A stretch of 9,655 bases of DNA, from contig JAUIKJ010000083.1 in NCBI GenBank assembly GCA_030430835.1, positions 1 through 9,655 of the forward strand, given 5' to 3'. Shown here piece by piece: positions 1 to 5,830 of this stretch. Every line of letters begins with the position of its first letter. Positions within the stretch are counted from its first letter, which is position 1. A program made the translations under genes and the position numbers. The notes under the pieces were generated by a model that searched no databases, had not been told where the DNA came from, and was given only the letters and a program-made list of their open reading frames with translations. Source of the stretch: Candidatus Hydrogenedentota bacterium. GTDB taxonomy: Bacteria; Hydrogenedentota; Hydrogenedentia; Hydrogenedentales; JAEUWI01.

Positions 1-613
1 GGAATATGGTGTGTACCCGCGCGACCTTGGGCATGGAGAGGAAGGTGCTCTCGATAATCACTGCGGCAGGCTGCACGTCCACGGCGAGGTCTGCCGTCAC
101 CGCCGCGCCAAGCGAACGGCCAAAGAGAATAATCTCCTCCGGCGGCACGCCATTCGTCTCCGTCAGCCACGCCCACATCGCGCGGATATCCGCATAGAAA
201 CGCGTCTCCCCCGCCTTGCCGCTGCTCTTCCCATAGCCGCCGTAATCATAGGCCAGCACCGAGAAGCCCATCTCCCGCAACAGCCCGATGGACTGGAGCC
301 GGTCCGCAATGTTCCCCGCATTGCCATGCGAGAAGAGCACCGTCGCGCGTGCGTCCGCTAGCGGAATCCACCAGCCATGCGTCCCCTCACCGTCCACATC
401 GACCACGAGATCCTCGTAGTCCCAGTTCATCGCCGCGGGTGTCGCGTACACGTCGCGCGTCGCAGGGAAAAGAATCCGATCAATGATGCTGGAAATCATG
501 AGATAGGTAAGCGGCCAGGCGAGCAGTACAGGGAGCGACCAACGGAACGCAAAGCGTTTCCATCGGATACGGCGCGCAATGCGCGCATATCGGCGATGAG
601 TTGCTGCATCCAT
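1..613 (-). CDS. Membrane-anchored alpha/beta hydrolase (3' end outside window)
   Basis: This is a partial gene: 204 residues are visible and the C-terminus lies beyond base 1. A basic N-terminus (about residues 7-25) precedes one hydrophobic segment (about 25-45), suggesting a signal anchor with the catalytic domain outside the cytoplasm. The hydrolase core follows: the strand and oxyanion loop LFSHGNAGN (93-101), the AYDYGGYGKSSG loop (121-132), and the nucleophile elbow GRSLG with Ser167. The catalytic Asp and His would fall in the missing part. The pattern fits the BEM46/ABHD13-like serine hydrolases, usually about 270-300 aa and of unknown substrate. The ATG at 613 is the first possible start, since an in-frame TAA lies six bases upstream. 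No clear Shine-Dalgarno is seen. The gene stands alone downstream of the 614-904 repeat island. The fold is confident; esterase, lipase or peptidase activity cannot be chosen from sequence. Confidence 0.85.
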   Translation of the reverse strand, partial: MDAATHRRYARIARRIRWKRFAFRWSLPVLLAWPLTYLMISSIIDRILFPATRDVYATPAAMNWDYEDLVVDVDGEGTHGWWIPLADARATVLFSHGNAGNIADRLQSIGLLREMGFSVLAYDYGGYGKSSGKAGETRFYADIRAMWAWLTETNGVPPEEIILFGRSLGAAVTADLAVDVQPAAVIIESTFLSMPKVARVHTIF

Positions 614-673
614 GTGGGATTAATTGAACGCCGATCAATCAAAGACATGTTGTAAACAGTGTGATTTATCGTT

Positions 674-728
674 TGTCACCTCGACCGAAGGGAGAGGTCT
701 TAGATTTCTCCCTTCGGTCGAAATGACA
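674..728. repeat. Palindromic repeat, 15-bp perfect stem (STEGRNL type)
   Basis: TCGACCGAAGGGAGA at 681-695 pairs perfectly with TCTCCCTTCGGTCGA at 707-721 around an 11-base loop. Outside a two-base mismatch on each side, TGTCA (674-678) pairs again with TGACA (724-728). Translated on the minus strand it gives ISTEGRNLRPLPSVEVT, a spurious peptide I recognise from dispersed repeats in many environmental genomes. It is most likely one copy of a dispersed intergenic palindrome. As a stable hairpin it could also act at the dus mRNA 3' end or ahead of the hydrolase gene. Confidence 0.8.
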
Positions 729-766
729 TCGCATCCCGAGCGCTTCACATATGTTCTCCCATTTAC

Positions 767-888
767 CTCGTTCCCAAGCTCCCGCTTGGGAACGCAATTG
801 CGTTGCGAAGCTCGGCTTCGCGTCCGCCTAGATGCGAAGCTGAGCTTCGCGAGCAAGCGCCGTTACCAAGCGGGAGCTTGGTAACGAG
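767..888. repeat. Mirror-symmetric array of four hairpins (A-B-B'-A')
   Basis: Four perfect hairpins lie in order. A (769-794) has an 11-bp stem with loop TCCC. B (805-821) has a 7-bp stem GCGAAGC with loop TCG. B' (834-850) has the same stem with loop TGA. A' (861-886) has an 11-bp stem with loop GGGA. The spacers are 10, 12 and 10 bases. A' is the inverted copy of A except for one C-G pair replaced by A-T, changed on both sides of the stem. B' is the inverted copy of B except for one loop base. CTCG (767-770) and CGAG (885-888) close the ends. The layout resembles a BIME, that is, paired REP-like palindromes. No transposase is nearby. Confidence 0.85.
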
Positions 889-904
889 GACAATCTCAAG
901 CAGC

Positions 905-1897
905 TTACGCCGCGGCTTCGGCGGCGTCTTCTTCGGCCTTGTACTCTTCCAGGAACCGGTATAAGCGCTCGCGGATCGGCGCGACTTCGTCGAATTCCAT
1001 GAGGTCGCGGCGGAGGTTGGCGATGTTGCGGACGCCTTTGAGGTAGCCGGCGTAGTGGCGGCGGAAGGTCATGCAGCCGCGTCGCTCGCCGCGGTAGGTC
1101 GCGGAGTCGCTCAGGTGGCGGATGCACATCTCGATGCGCTCGGCGAGGCTCAGGTCCGGCAGCAGCTCGCCGGTGGCGAGGTAGTGCTTGATGTGGCTGA
1201 AGATCCACGGGCTGTGGATCGCGCCGCGGCCGATCATCACGCCGTCGCAGCCGAGGTCGAGGCATTCCTTCGCGTGCGCCGGGGTCTCGATGTCACCGTT
1301 CGCGATGAGCGGGATCGGCGAGGCCTCCTTGATGCGCGGCAGCCAGGACCAGTCGGCGTCGCCGGTGTAGCCCTGTTTGCGCGTACGGCAGTGTACCGTC
1401 AAGGCGGCAATGCCCATCTCGTGCAGGAACTTGGCCACTTCCAGGATCACGATATTGTCCGGGTCCCAGCCGAGGCGCGTCTTCACCGTGACCGGCAGGT
1501 GCGTGCCGCGCTGGACCGATTCGACCACCGCGCGGAACTTATTCAAATCGCGCAGGAGTCCGGCGCCATCGCCGCGCCCGGCGATCTTCTTCACCCAGCA
1601 ACCGCAGTTGATGTCGACGAAGTCCGCGCCCTGATCGGTCACGATGCGCGACGCCTCTTCCATCGAGTCCTCGGCGCTGCCGTAGATCTGGATGGCGACC
1701 GGGCGTTCGCGCGCGTCGAGCTCAATCTTCTTGAAGGCGCCCTTCACCTTGCGCACCAGTGCCTCGCAGTTGGTGAACTCGGTGTACACCAGGTCGGCCC
1801 CCTGTTCCTTGCACAAGAGACGGAAAGGCACGTCGGACACGTCCTCCATCGGCGCGAGGCAAAGGGGATTCTGGATGTTGATGTCACCGATATGCAT
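905..1897 (-). CDS. dus: tRNA-dihydrouridine synthase, DusB-like
   Basis: This 330-aa flavoenzyme reduces uridine to dihydrouridine in tRNA using FMN and NADPH, in the cytoplasm. The TIM-barrel start PLCLAPMEDVSDVPFRLLC (11-29) binds FMN. The catalytic loop is NCGCWVKKIAGRGDGAGLL (97-115), with Cys100 as the proton donor. HCRTRKQGYTGDADW (169-183) and IANGDI, then GVMIGRGAIHSPWIF (219-233), complete the FMN site. HYAGYLKG (281-288) belongs to the C-terminal helical, tRNA-binding domain. The residue after the catalytic Cys is Trp rather than the usual Pro. The ATG at 1897 fits the family N-terminus. The frame stays open a further 110 codons upstream only because it reads through the repeat at 2030-2197. 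No strong Shine-Dalgarno precedes this ATG. Family assignment is near certain; the uridine position modified is not known. Confidence 0.95.
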   Translation of the reverse strand: MHIGDINIQNPLCLAPMEDVSDVPFRLLCKEQGADLVYTEFTNCEALVRKVKGAFKKIELDARERPVAIQIYGSAEDSMEEASRIVTDQGADFVDINCGCWVKKIAGRGDGAGLLRDLNKFRAVVESVQRGTHLPVTVKTRLGWDPDNIVILEVAKFLHEMGIAALTVHCRTRKQGYTGDADWSWLPRIKEASPIPLIANGDIETPAHAKECLDLGCDGVMIGRGAIHSPWIFSHIKHYLATGELLPDLSLAERIEMCIRHLSDSATYRGERRGCMTFRRHYAGYLKGVRNIANLRRDLMEFDEVAPIRERLYRFLEEYKAEEDAAEAAA

Positions 1898-1945
1898 GGC
1901 TAAACCGTTGTAAGTGCTTGGGTTCTGGCGGCGTGTTGACTCCAT

Positions 1946-1975
1946 AGGATACCGCATTTCCGGCTGTCCGGGCAA
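1946..1975 (-). promoter_or_regulatory. Candidate sigma-70-like promoter for dus
   Basis: On the minus strand TTGCCC (1975-1970) is followed, after 18 bases, by TATCCT (1951-1946). Each box matches four of six consensus positions. A start of transcription near 1939 would give a leader of about 40 bases before the dus ATG. The box match is modest and the sigma preference of this organism is unknown. Confidence 0.3.
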
Positions 1976-2029
1976 AGAACCGGTGGCCGGATGCGAAATC
2001 CACACATACTCCATCACGCCAGCCACCGT

Positions 2030-2197
2030 GTCATACCCGCGAAAGCGGGTATCCACCAGCGCGGCCATCGAATTGGGTAGCGCCCAAATGCGTTGAACGC
2101 GGGTGTAGCGCTTGGATTTCATCACGCGATCTTCGTGATGAAATAGTCCCCGCAGCGGTGCTCCGCGCTGGTGGATTCCCGCCTGCGCGGGAATGAC
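2030..2197. repeat. 168-bp element with 35-bp imperfect inverted ends (MITE-like)
   Basis: The left end (2030-2064) and the inverted right end (2163-2197) match at 31 of 35 positions. Each end folds into an 8-bp hairpin: ATACCCGC-GAAA-GCGGGTAT at 2033-2052, and ATTCCCGC-CTGC-GCGGGAAT at 2175-2194. Two of the four differences are a paired A-T to T-A change that keeps the stem; the other two lie in the loop. Between the ends are a 5-bp stem (2073-2077 with 2083-2087) and a perfect 11-bp stem ATTTCATCACG/CGTGATGAAAT (2116-2126 with 2134-2144, 7-base loop). The end sequence belongs to the widespread GTCATTCCCGC...GCGGGAATCC intergenic palindromes, similar to neisserial dRS3. No flanking target duplication is visible. 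Confidence 0.75.
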
Positions 2198-2281
2198 GTC
2201 TGCGTGCGGCTCGATGCATTCACACACGCGCCGGGCGATGGCAGATGTCGAGCGAGAAGCGCCCCAGAAGGTTGGACGAAG

Positions 2282-3427
2282 TTACTCGCCCACCAACTCC
2301 AGAATCGCGAAATCGCCGGGGTTCCAGGCCTGGGCGATGATGTAGAGCTTACCGTCGACCTCACGGAGCACGGCGTTGTGGATGTGCTGGAAGTGCTCCA
2401 GTCCCAGATCTTCCTTGGGCATGATCGTCGAGATGACTTCGTCGTCCTTCAGCAGGTAGATCGGCGCGCCCTTCTCACGGTCGGGACCGTGCAGGCAGCC
2501 GACGAGGGCGTAGTCGCCTTCATAGTCGATGTCGCAGGGGAAGGATCCCTTGGGCAGTTCTACGGTCTCGAGGTACTGCCCCATCGGCGTGAAGCGATCG
2601 ATCTCGGAATTCGGCCGGTCGGCGATGTCGATGCGGTCCTTGCTCGGCGGCACGGTCACGCCGTGTCCCGTCCCAAACTTGCCCGGCTTGCTGCCACGGC
2701 CGCCAAAGGCCACCGAATTCCATGACGCCGAAAAGGGCTCCGTGGAATCAATCTTCGCGGTCAGCACATAGTCCAGCGAGGAGTAGCCCGTCGGGATGTA
2801 ATACAGGCCGTCGAGTTGCTCGACATCGGTCGGAACAAATTTCTCGCCCTTCTCGAAATAGGTGTTCACCGTCTTCGCCGCGAAGTTGAACTCCGTCGGC
2901 GGGTCGAGCCGGTGGACGAGCTTGCCGTCGAGCGTGGTGGTGAAGACCGCCGCATCGCCGTTCGCCGGGAACACCAGGAAGGGCTCCCCGTCATCCCCGT
3001 ACCAAATGGTGCAATTGTGCATGTTCTTGTCGCGCATCGCCGGATCCGTCGGCACCATCGCCGTCGTCGCGAAGTCCGCGCTGATCTGGATGATGCCCGC
3101 GCCCGGCAGTGCGAAGTAGGTCTCGCCCTTGCCCGCGCGGCGATCCACCGCGAAGCCGCCATGCGCGTTCACCAGCACCGGCGCCGTCTCCGCCGGCAGG
3201 TGGCTGGAGGTATGCAGCACACGGAACTGGTAGTCCCCCTGCCCACTGACCTTCTCGCTCGCTTCGCCCGAAGACGCCGCAGCACCGCCCGCTTCCAGCG
3301 CAATCAGCACGTGCCCCGGCGCCGGCGCATGCAGATGCGGACGGAAGTCGTGGCCTGGATGCGCGAAGGCCGCGGTGGCGGCGATCACGAGCGTGGTGGC
3401 AGCGGTCAGGTAGTTGCGTGTAAACAT
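2282..3427 (-). CDS. Exported NHL-type beta-propeller protein, function unknown
   Basis: This 381-aa protein has a clear Sec signal peptide (residues 1-22, ending AAFA) and likely acts in the periplasm or outside. The mature chain would begin HPGHDFRPHLH, rich in His (23, 26, 31, 33), followed by an Ala/Gly/Ser/Glu-rich stretch (about 46-62). The rest reads as short beta repeats. The best is HGVTVPPSKDRIDIADR and on to residue 291, with the hydrophobic-Asp-rich pattern of an NHL blade. Others include HNCTIWYGDDGEPFLVF (137-153) and DGKLYIIAQAWNPGDFAIL (358-376), plus HFQHIH (345-350). The recurring histidines could hold a metal, as in the NHL enzyme peptidyl-hydroxyglycine lyase, but no catalytic set is proven. 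The ATG at 3427 has GGAG eight bases upstream. A 110-bp gap to the rhodanese suggests its own transcription. Fold is likely; role is unknown. Confidence 0.8.
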   Translation of the reverse strand: MFTRNYLTAATTLVIAATAAFAHPGHDFRPHLHAPAPGHVLIALEAGGAAASSGEASEKVSGQGDYQFRVLHTSSHLPAETAPVLVNAHGGFAVDRRAGKGETYFALPGAGIIQISADFATTAMVPTDPAMRDKNMHNCTIWYGDDGEPFLVFPANGDAAVFTTTLDGKLVHRLDPPTEFNFAAKTVNTYFEKGEKFVPTDVEQLDGLYYIPTGYSSLDYVLTAKIDSTEPFSASWNSVAFGGRGSKPGKFGTGHGVTVPPSKDRIDIADRPNSEIDRFTPMGQYLETVELPKGSFPCDIDYEGDYALVGCLHGPDREKGAPIYLLKDDEVISTIMPKEDLGLEHFQHIHNAVLREVDGKLYIIAQAWNPGDFAILELVGE

Positions 3428-3465
3428 GTCAAGGGCTCCAGCTTCGATTGCGAAAAACGGGTACG

Positions 3466-3525
3466 GTCACCTGTTTTTGCGAAAGTTTCAATGTCAAAAT
3501 AGGGGACGCCACGAAAACTGGTGAC
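3466..3525. promoter_or_regulatory. Imperfect inverted repeat in the rhodanese/propeller gap
   Basis: GTCACCTGTTTTTGCG (3466-3481) faces CGAAAACTGGTGAC (3512-3525), whose complement is GTCACCAGTTTTCG, with a loop of about 30 bases. It lies between the rhodanese stop (3538) and the propeller start (3427). In the loop the minus strand has a perfect TTGACA (3497-3492), but the hexamer 17 bases on is ACAGGT, so a normal -10 box is missing. It could be an operator, a weak terminator hairpin without a T-run, or chance. Confidence 0.3.
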
Positions 3526-3537
3526 GATCTCCGTTTG

Positions 3538-3858
3538 CTAATACTGGTCCATCTCCTGGTCGATCTCGCAGGCCCACGCGTTGATGCCGCCGAGAAGATT
3601 CCGGGCGTTCGTGAAGCCTTCGCCCGCGAGGAAACTCTGCGCCATGGCGGAGCGGCCGCCGTGGTGACACATGCAAATTACTTCTTTGTCTTTCCAGACG
3701 ACGAGTTCGGAAACCCGCGCCTCAATCTCGTGGAGCGGCACATGTGTGCAGCCTTCGATCTTCGCGATACCGAGTTCTTCATGCGTGCGCACGTCGAGCA
3801 GCAGAAATTCGTCCCCGCCCTGCTGCTTCGCGTGAAGTTCCTGAACCGTGCAATCCAT
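3538..3858 (-). CDS. Single-domain rhodanese-like sulfurtransferase
   Basis: This 106-aa cytoplasmic protein has no signal peptide. It has the rhodanese hallmarks: LLLDVRTHEE (19-28), the substrate-binding region GCTHVPLHEI, and the active-site loop C-H-H-G-G-R-S with Cys64, which would carry the persulfide. It ends LLGGINAWACEIDQEMDQY, a tail like the rhodanese domain fused to MoeB/ThiF-type adenylyltransferases. The start ATG has GGGGAGAGGA directly upstream, and only 14 bases separate it from the thiC stop codon, so the two are almost surely co-translated. Family knowledge makes it a carrier of sulfane sulfur; the thiC link suggests a sulfur step in thiamine synthesis, which is my inference. 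Cyanide or thiosulfate detoxification is the alternative. Confidence 0.92.
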   Translation of the reverse strand: MDCTVQELHAKQQGGDEFLLLDVRTHEELGIAKIEGCTHVPLHEIEARVSELVVWKDKEVICMCHHGGRSAMAQSFLAGEGFTNARNLLGGINAWACEIDQEMDQY

Positions 3859-3872
3859 GGTCGTCCTCTCCC

Positions 3873-5759
3873 CTATTGCCGCTGGTAAATTTCGGCGCCA
3901 CTCTCGCTAAACTCGGCGGCCTTTTGCTGCATGCCCTGATTCAGCGCGGCGCTCTCCTCGATGCCGAGTTTCTTCGCGTAGTCGCGCACCTGCTGCGTAA
4001 TTTCCATCGAGCAGAACTTCGGCCCGCACATCGAACAGAAGTGCGCCAGCTTCGCGCCCTCGGCGGGCAGCGTCTCGTCGTGGAATTGACGCGCGCGGTC
4101 GGGATCGAGCGCGAGGTTGAACTGGTCTTCCCAGCGGAATTCGAAGCGCGCCTTGCTCAGCGCATTGTCGCGGATCTGCGCGCCGGGGTGCCCCTTGGCG
4201 AGGTCCGCGGCGTGTGCAGCGATCTTGTAGGTGATCACGCCCTCCCGCACGTCGTCCTTGTTCGGCAGACCAAGGTGTTCCTTCGGCGTGACGTAGCAGA
4301 GCATGGCCGTGCCGTACCAGCCGATCATCGCCGCACCGATGCCGGAGGTGATGTGGTCGTAACCGGGGGCGATATCCGTCGTCAGCGGGCCGAGGGTGTA
4401 GAAGGGCGCCTCCTCGCACCACTCCAGCTGCTTCTCCATGTTCTCCTGGATCATGTGCATCGGCACATGACCCGGACCCTCGTTCATCACCTGCACGTCG
4501 AATTCCCAGGCGCGGCGCGTCAGCTCGCCCTGCGTCTTGAGCTCGGCAAACTGCGCCTCGTCGTTCGCGTCGTAGAGCGAACCGGGACGCAGGCCGTCGC
4601 CGATGGAGAAGGACACGTCGTAGGCCGCCATGATTTCGCAGATCTCGTCCCAGCGCGTGTACAGGAAGCTCTCCTGGTGGTGCGCGAGGCACCACTTGGC
4701 CATGATCGATCCGCCGCGGCTGACGATACCCGTCATGCGCTTGGCGGTCAGCGGGATGTAACGCAGCAATACGCCGGCGTGGATCGTGAAGTAGTCCACC
4801 CCCTGCTCCGCCTGCTCGATCAGCGTGTCGCGGAAGAGTTCCCAGGTCAGTTCCTCGGGCACACCGTCCACCTTCTCCAGTGCCTGATAGATCGGCACCG
4901 TACCGATCGGCACGGGCGAATTGCGGATGATCCACTCGCGGGTCTCGTGAATGTTCTTGCCGGTGCTGAGGTCCATCACCGTGTCCGCGCCCCAGCGAAT
5001 CGCCCAGACCATCTTCTCCACTTCTTCCTCGATCGAGCTGGTCACCGCAGAGTTGCCGATATTTGCATTGATCTTTACAAGGAAGTTACGGCCGATGATC
5101 ATCGGCTCGATCTCGGGGTGATTGATGTTGGCGGGGATGATCGCGCGGCCGCGCGCAACCTCGTCGCGCACGAATTCCGGCGTGATTTCCTTGGGCAGTT
5201 TCGCGCCCCAATCCATCCCGGGATGCTGGCGGCGGAGCAGCTCGATGGCCTCGCCGCAGCGCTGGTTCTCGCGGATCGCGATGTATTCCATCTCCGGCGT
5301 GATCTCGCCGCGGCGCGCGTAGTGCATCTGGGTAACGCGCGCTCCGGCCTGGGCACGAATCGGCTTGCGCGTGGGCTCAAAGCGCACCGGCGCAAGTTCG
5401 GGATCCGCGGCACGGCGGCGGGCATACTCCGAGGAGATCCCCTCGAGAACCTCAATGTCGCCACGCGCCTGAATCCAGCCTTCGCGCAGCGCGGGAATGC
5501 CCTTGCGCACATCAATACCCACATCCGGATCGGTGTAGGGTCCCGAGGTGTCGTAAACCGTCAGCGGCGCGTTCTCCTCCGCTTCAAGGTTGTTCTTGCC
5601 GCTGGTCGTCGGGCTCAGCGCGATCTCGCGCATCGGCACCCGAATCGAGGGATTCGATCCTTCGACGTAGATCTTGCGGGACTTCGGAAACGGCTCCCGG
5701 GTGATCCCGGCGTCCTGCGCCTGGGAAAATACCGGATGTTCGGCCGAGGGTATGGACAT
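3873..5759 (-). CDS. thiC: Phosphomethylpyrimidine synthase ThiC
   Basis: ThiC turns aminoimidazole ribotide into hydroxymethylpyrimidine phosphate, the pyrimidine half of thiamine, using a 4Fe-4S cluster and S-adenosylmethionine radical chemistry. At 628 aa it is the long proteobacterial-type form with the N-terminal ThiC-associated domain (SRKIYVEGSNPSIRVPMREI near residues 27-46). Signature blocks follow in order: YDTSGPYTDP, NANIGNSAVTSSIEEEVEKM, GADTVMDLSTGKNIHETREW, GDGLRPGS, NEGPGHVPMH, and APGYDHITSGIGAAMIGW. The C-terminal cluster motif CSMCGPKFC places Cys575, Cys578 and Cys583. An earlier ATG pair would add 11 residues, but the start at 5759 has a perfect AGGAGA seven bases upstream and is preferred. 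The stop is followed at once by the rhodanese start signal. The 71-bp leader is too short for a TPP riboswitch and shows none of its conserved boxes. Confidence 0.98.
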   Translation of the reverse strand: MSIPSAEHPVFSQAQDAGITREPFPKSRKIYVEGSNPSIRVPMREIALSPTTSGKNNLEAEENAPLTVYDTSGPYTDPDVGIDVRKGIPALREGWIQARGDIEVLEGISSEYARRRAADPELAPVRFEPTRKPIRAQAGARVTQMHYARRGEITPEMEYIAIRENQRCGEAIELLRRQHPGMDWGAKLPKEITPEFVRDEVARGRAIIPANINHPEIEPMIIGRNFLVKINANIGNSAVTSSIEEEVEKMVWAIRWGADTVMDLSTGKNIHETREWIIRNSPVPIGTVPIYQALEKVDGVPEELTWELFRDTLIEQAEQGVDYFTIHAGVLLRYIPLTAKRMTGIVSRGGSIMAKWCLAHHQESFLYTRWDEICEIMAAYDVSFSIGDGLRPGSLYDANDEAQFAELKTQGELTRRAWEFDVQVMNEGPGHVPMHMIQENMEKQLEWCEEAPFYTLGPLTTDIAPGYDHITSGIGAAMIGWYGTAMLCYVTPKEHLGLPNKDDVREGVITYKIAAHAADLAKGHPGAQIRDNALSKARFEFRWEDQFNLALDPDRARQFHDETLPAEGAKLAHFCSMCGPKFCSMEITQQVRDYAKKLGIEESAALNQGMQQKAAEFSESGAEIYQRQ

Positions 5760-5771
5760 GCGTAATTCTCC

Positions 5772-5821
5772 TGCGTTGACCGCGCCCATCATCGCACCAC
5801 GGTCCGGGGCAGGTCAACGCA
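5772..5821 (-). promoter_or_regulatory. Inverted repeat abutting the thiC ribosome-binding site
   Basis: Between hemY and thiC, TGCGTTGACC (minus strand, 5821-5812) is matched perfectly by GGTCAACGCA (5781-5772), 30 bases apart. GCCC (5810-5807) and GGGC (5787-5784) inside can extend the stem. The last base of the 3' arm is the first base of the AGGAGA that serves thiC. Folded mRNA would therefore have a 10-bp stem touching the Shine-Dalgarno, and no T-run follows. A protein-binding site or translational control are both possible. Confidence 0.5.
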
Positions 5822-5830
5822 ACGGGGTTT

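Larger units (their letters stand above)
614..904. other. Gene-free repeat island between dus and the hydrolase
   Basis: These 291 bases between the dus stop codon and the hydrolase start hold no credible gene. Reading frames cross the stretch only because the palindromes lack stops. They give low-complexity peptides that read the repeats, such as STEGRNL and VPKRELGNE. Two structured parts, 674-728 and 767-888, fill more than half of it. The 614-673 part should hold the hydrolase promoter, but I see no convincing -35/-10 pair. None of the hairpins is followed by a T-run on the minus strand, so a classical intrinsic terminator for dus is not evident, although these stems could still stop or protect the 3' end of the transcript. 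Confidence 0.8.
1898..2281. other. Gene-free region upstream of dus
   Basis: This 384-base stretch separates the exported propeller gene from dus. It holds the candidate dus promoter near 1946-1975 and the inverted-repeat element at 2030-2197. In 2198-2281, just beyond the stop codon of the propeller gene on the minus strand, I see no clear stem-loop with a T-run and no gene. Open frames across it on both strands have no credible product: the minus-strand one reads VIPAQAGIHQRG, a peptide produced by this repeat type. Confidence 0.75.

Noticed and set aside
11..361. Plus-strand open frame at the left edge
   Set aside because: It lies opposite the hydrolase frame, which has a membrane anchor, HGN loop and GRSLG elbow.
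635..856. A small minus-strand protein of 73 codons in the dus/hydrolase spacer
   Set aside because: The translation simply reads the palindromic repeats (STEGRNL, VPKRELGNE), a known false-gene pattern.
861..886. Intrinsic terminator for dus
   Set aside because: The stem is strong, but no T-run follows on the minus strand, so it is better described as a repeat hairpin.
614..904. CRISPR array
   Set aside because: The repeats are inverted hairpins of different sizes with 10-12 base spacers, not direct repeats with unique spacers.
1055..1903. A 282-codon plus-strand open frame opposite dus
   Set aside because: Antisense shadow of dus with an Arg/Ala/Val-rich, motif-free translation.
2171..2725. 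A 184-codon plus-strand open frame spanning the spacer and the propeller gene 3' end
   Set aside because: Begins inside the repeat and continues as antisense of the propeller gene; no start signal or motif.
3744..5765. A 673-codon plus-strand open frame opposite thiC
   Set aside because: It is the antisense of a certain thiC gene. Its Arg/Ala/Val/His-rich translation comes from GC-rich third positions, with no family motif.
5760..5830. TPP riboswitch upstream of thiC
   Set aside because: The spacer is too short, and no CTGAGA-type or ACCTGAT-type boxes are present.
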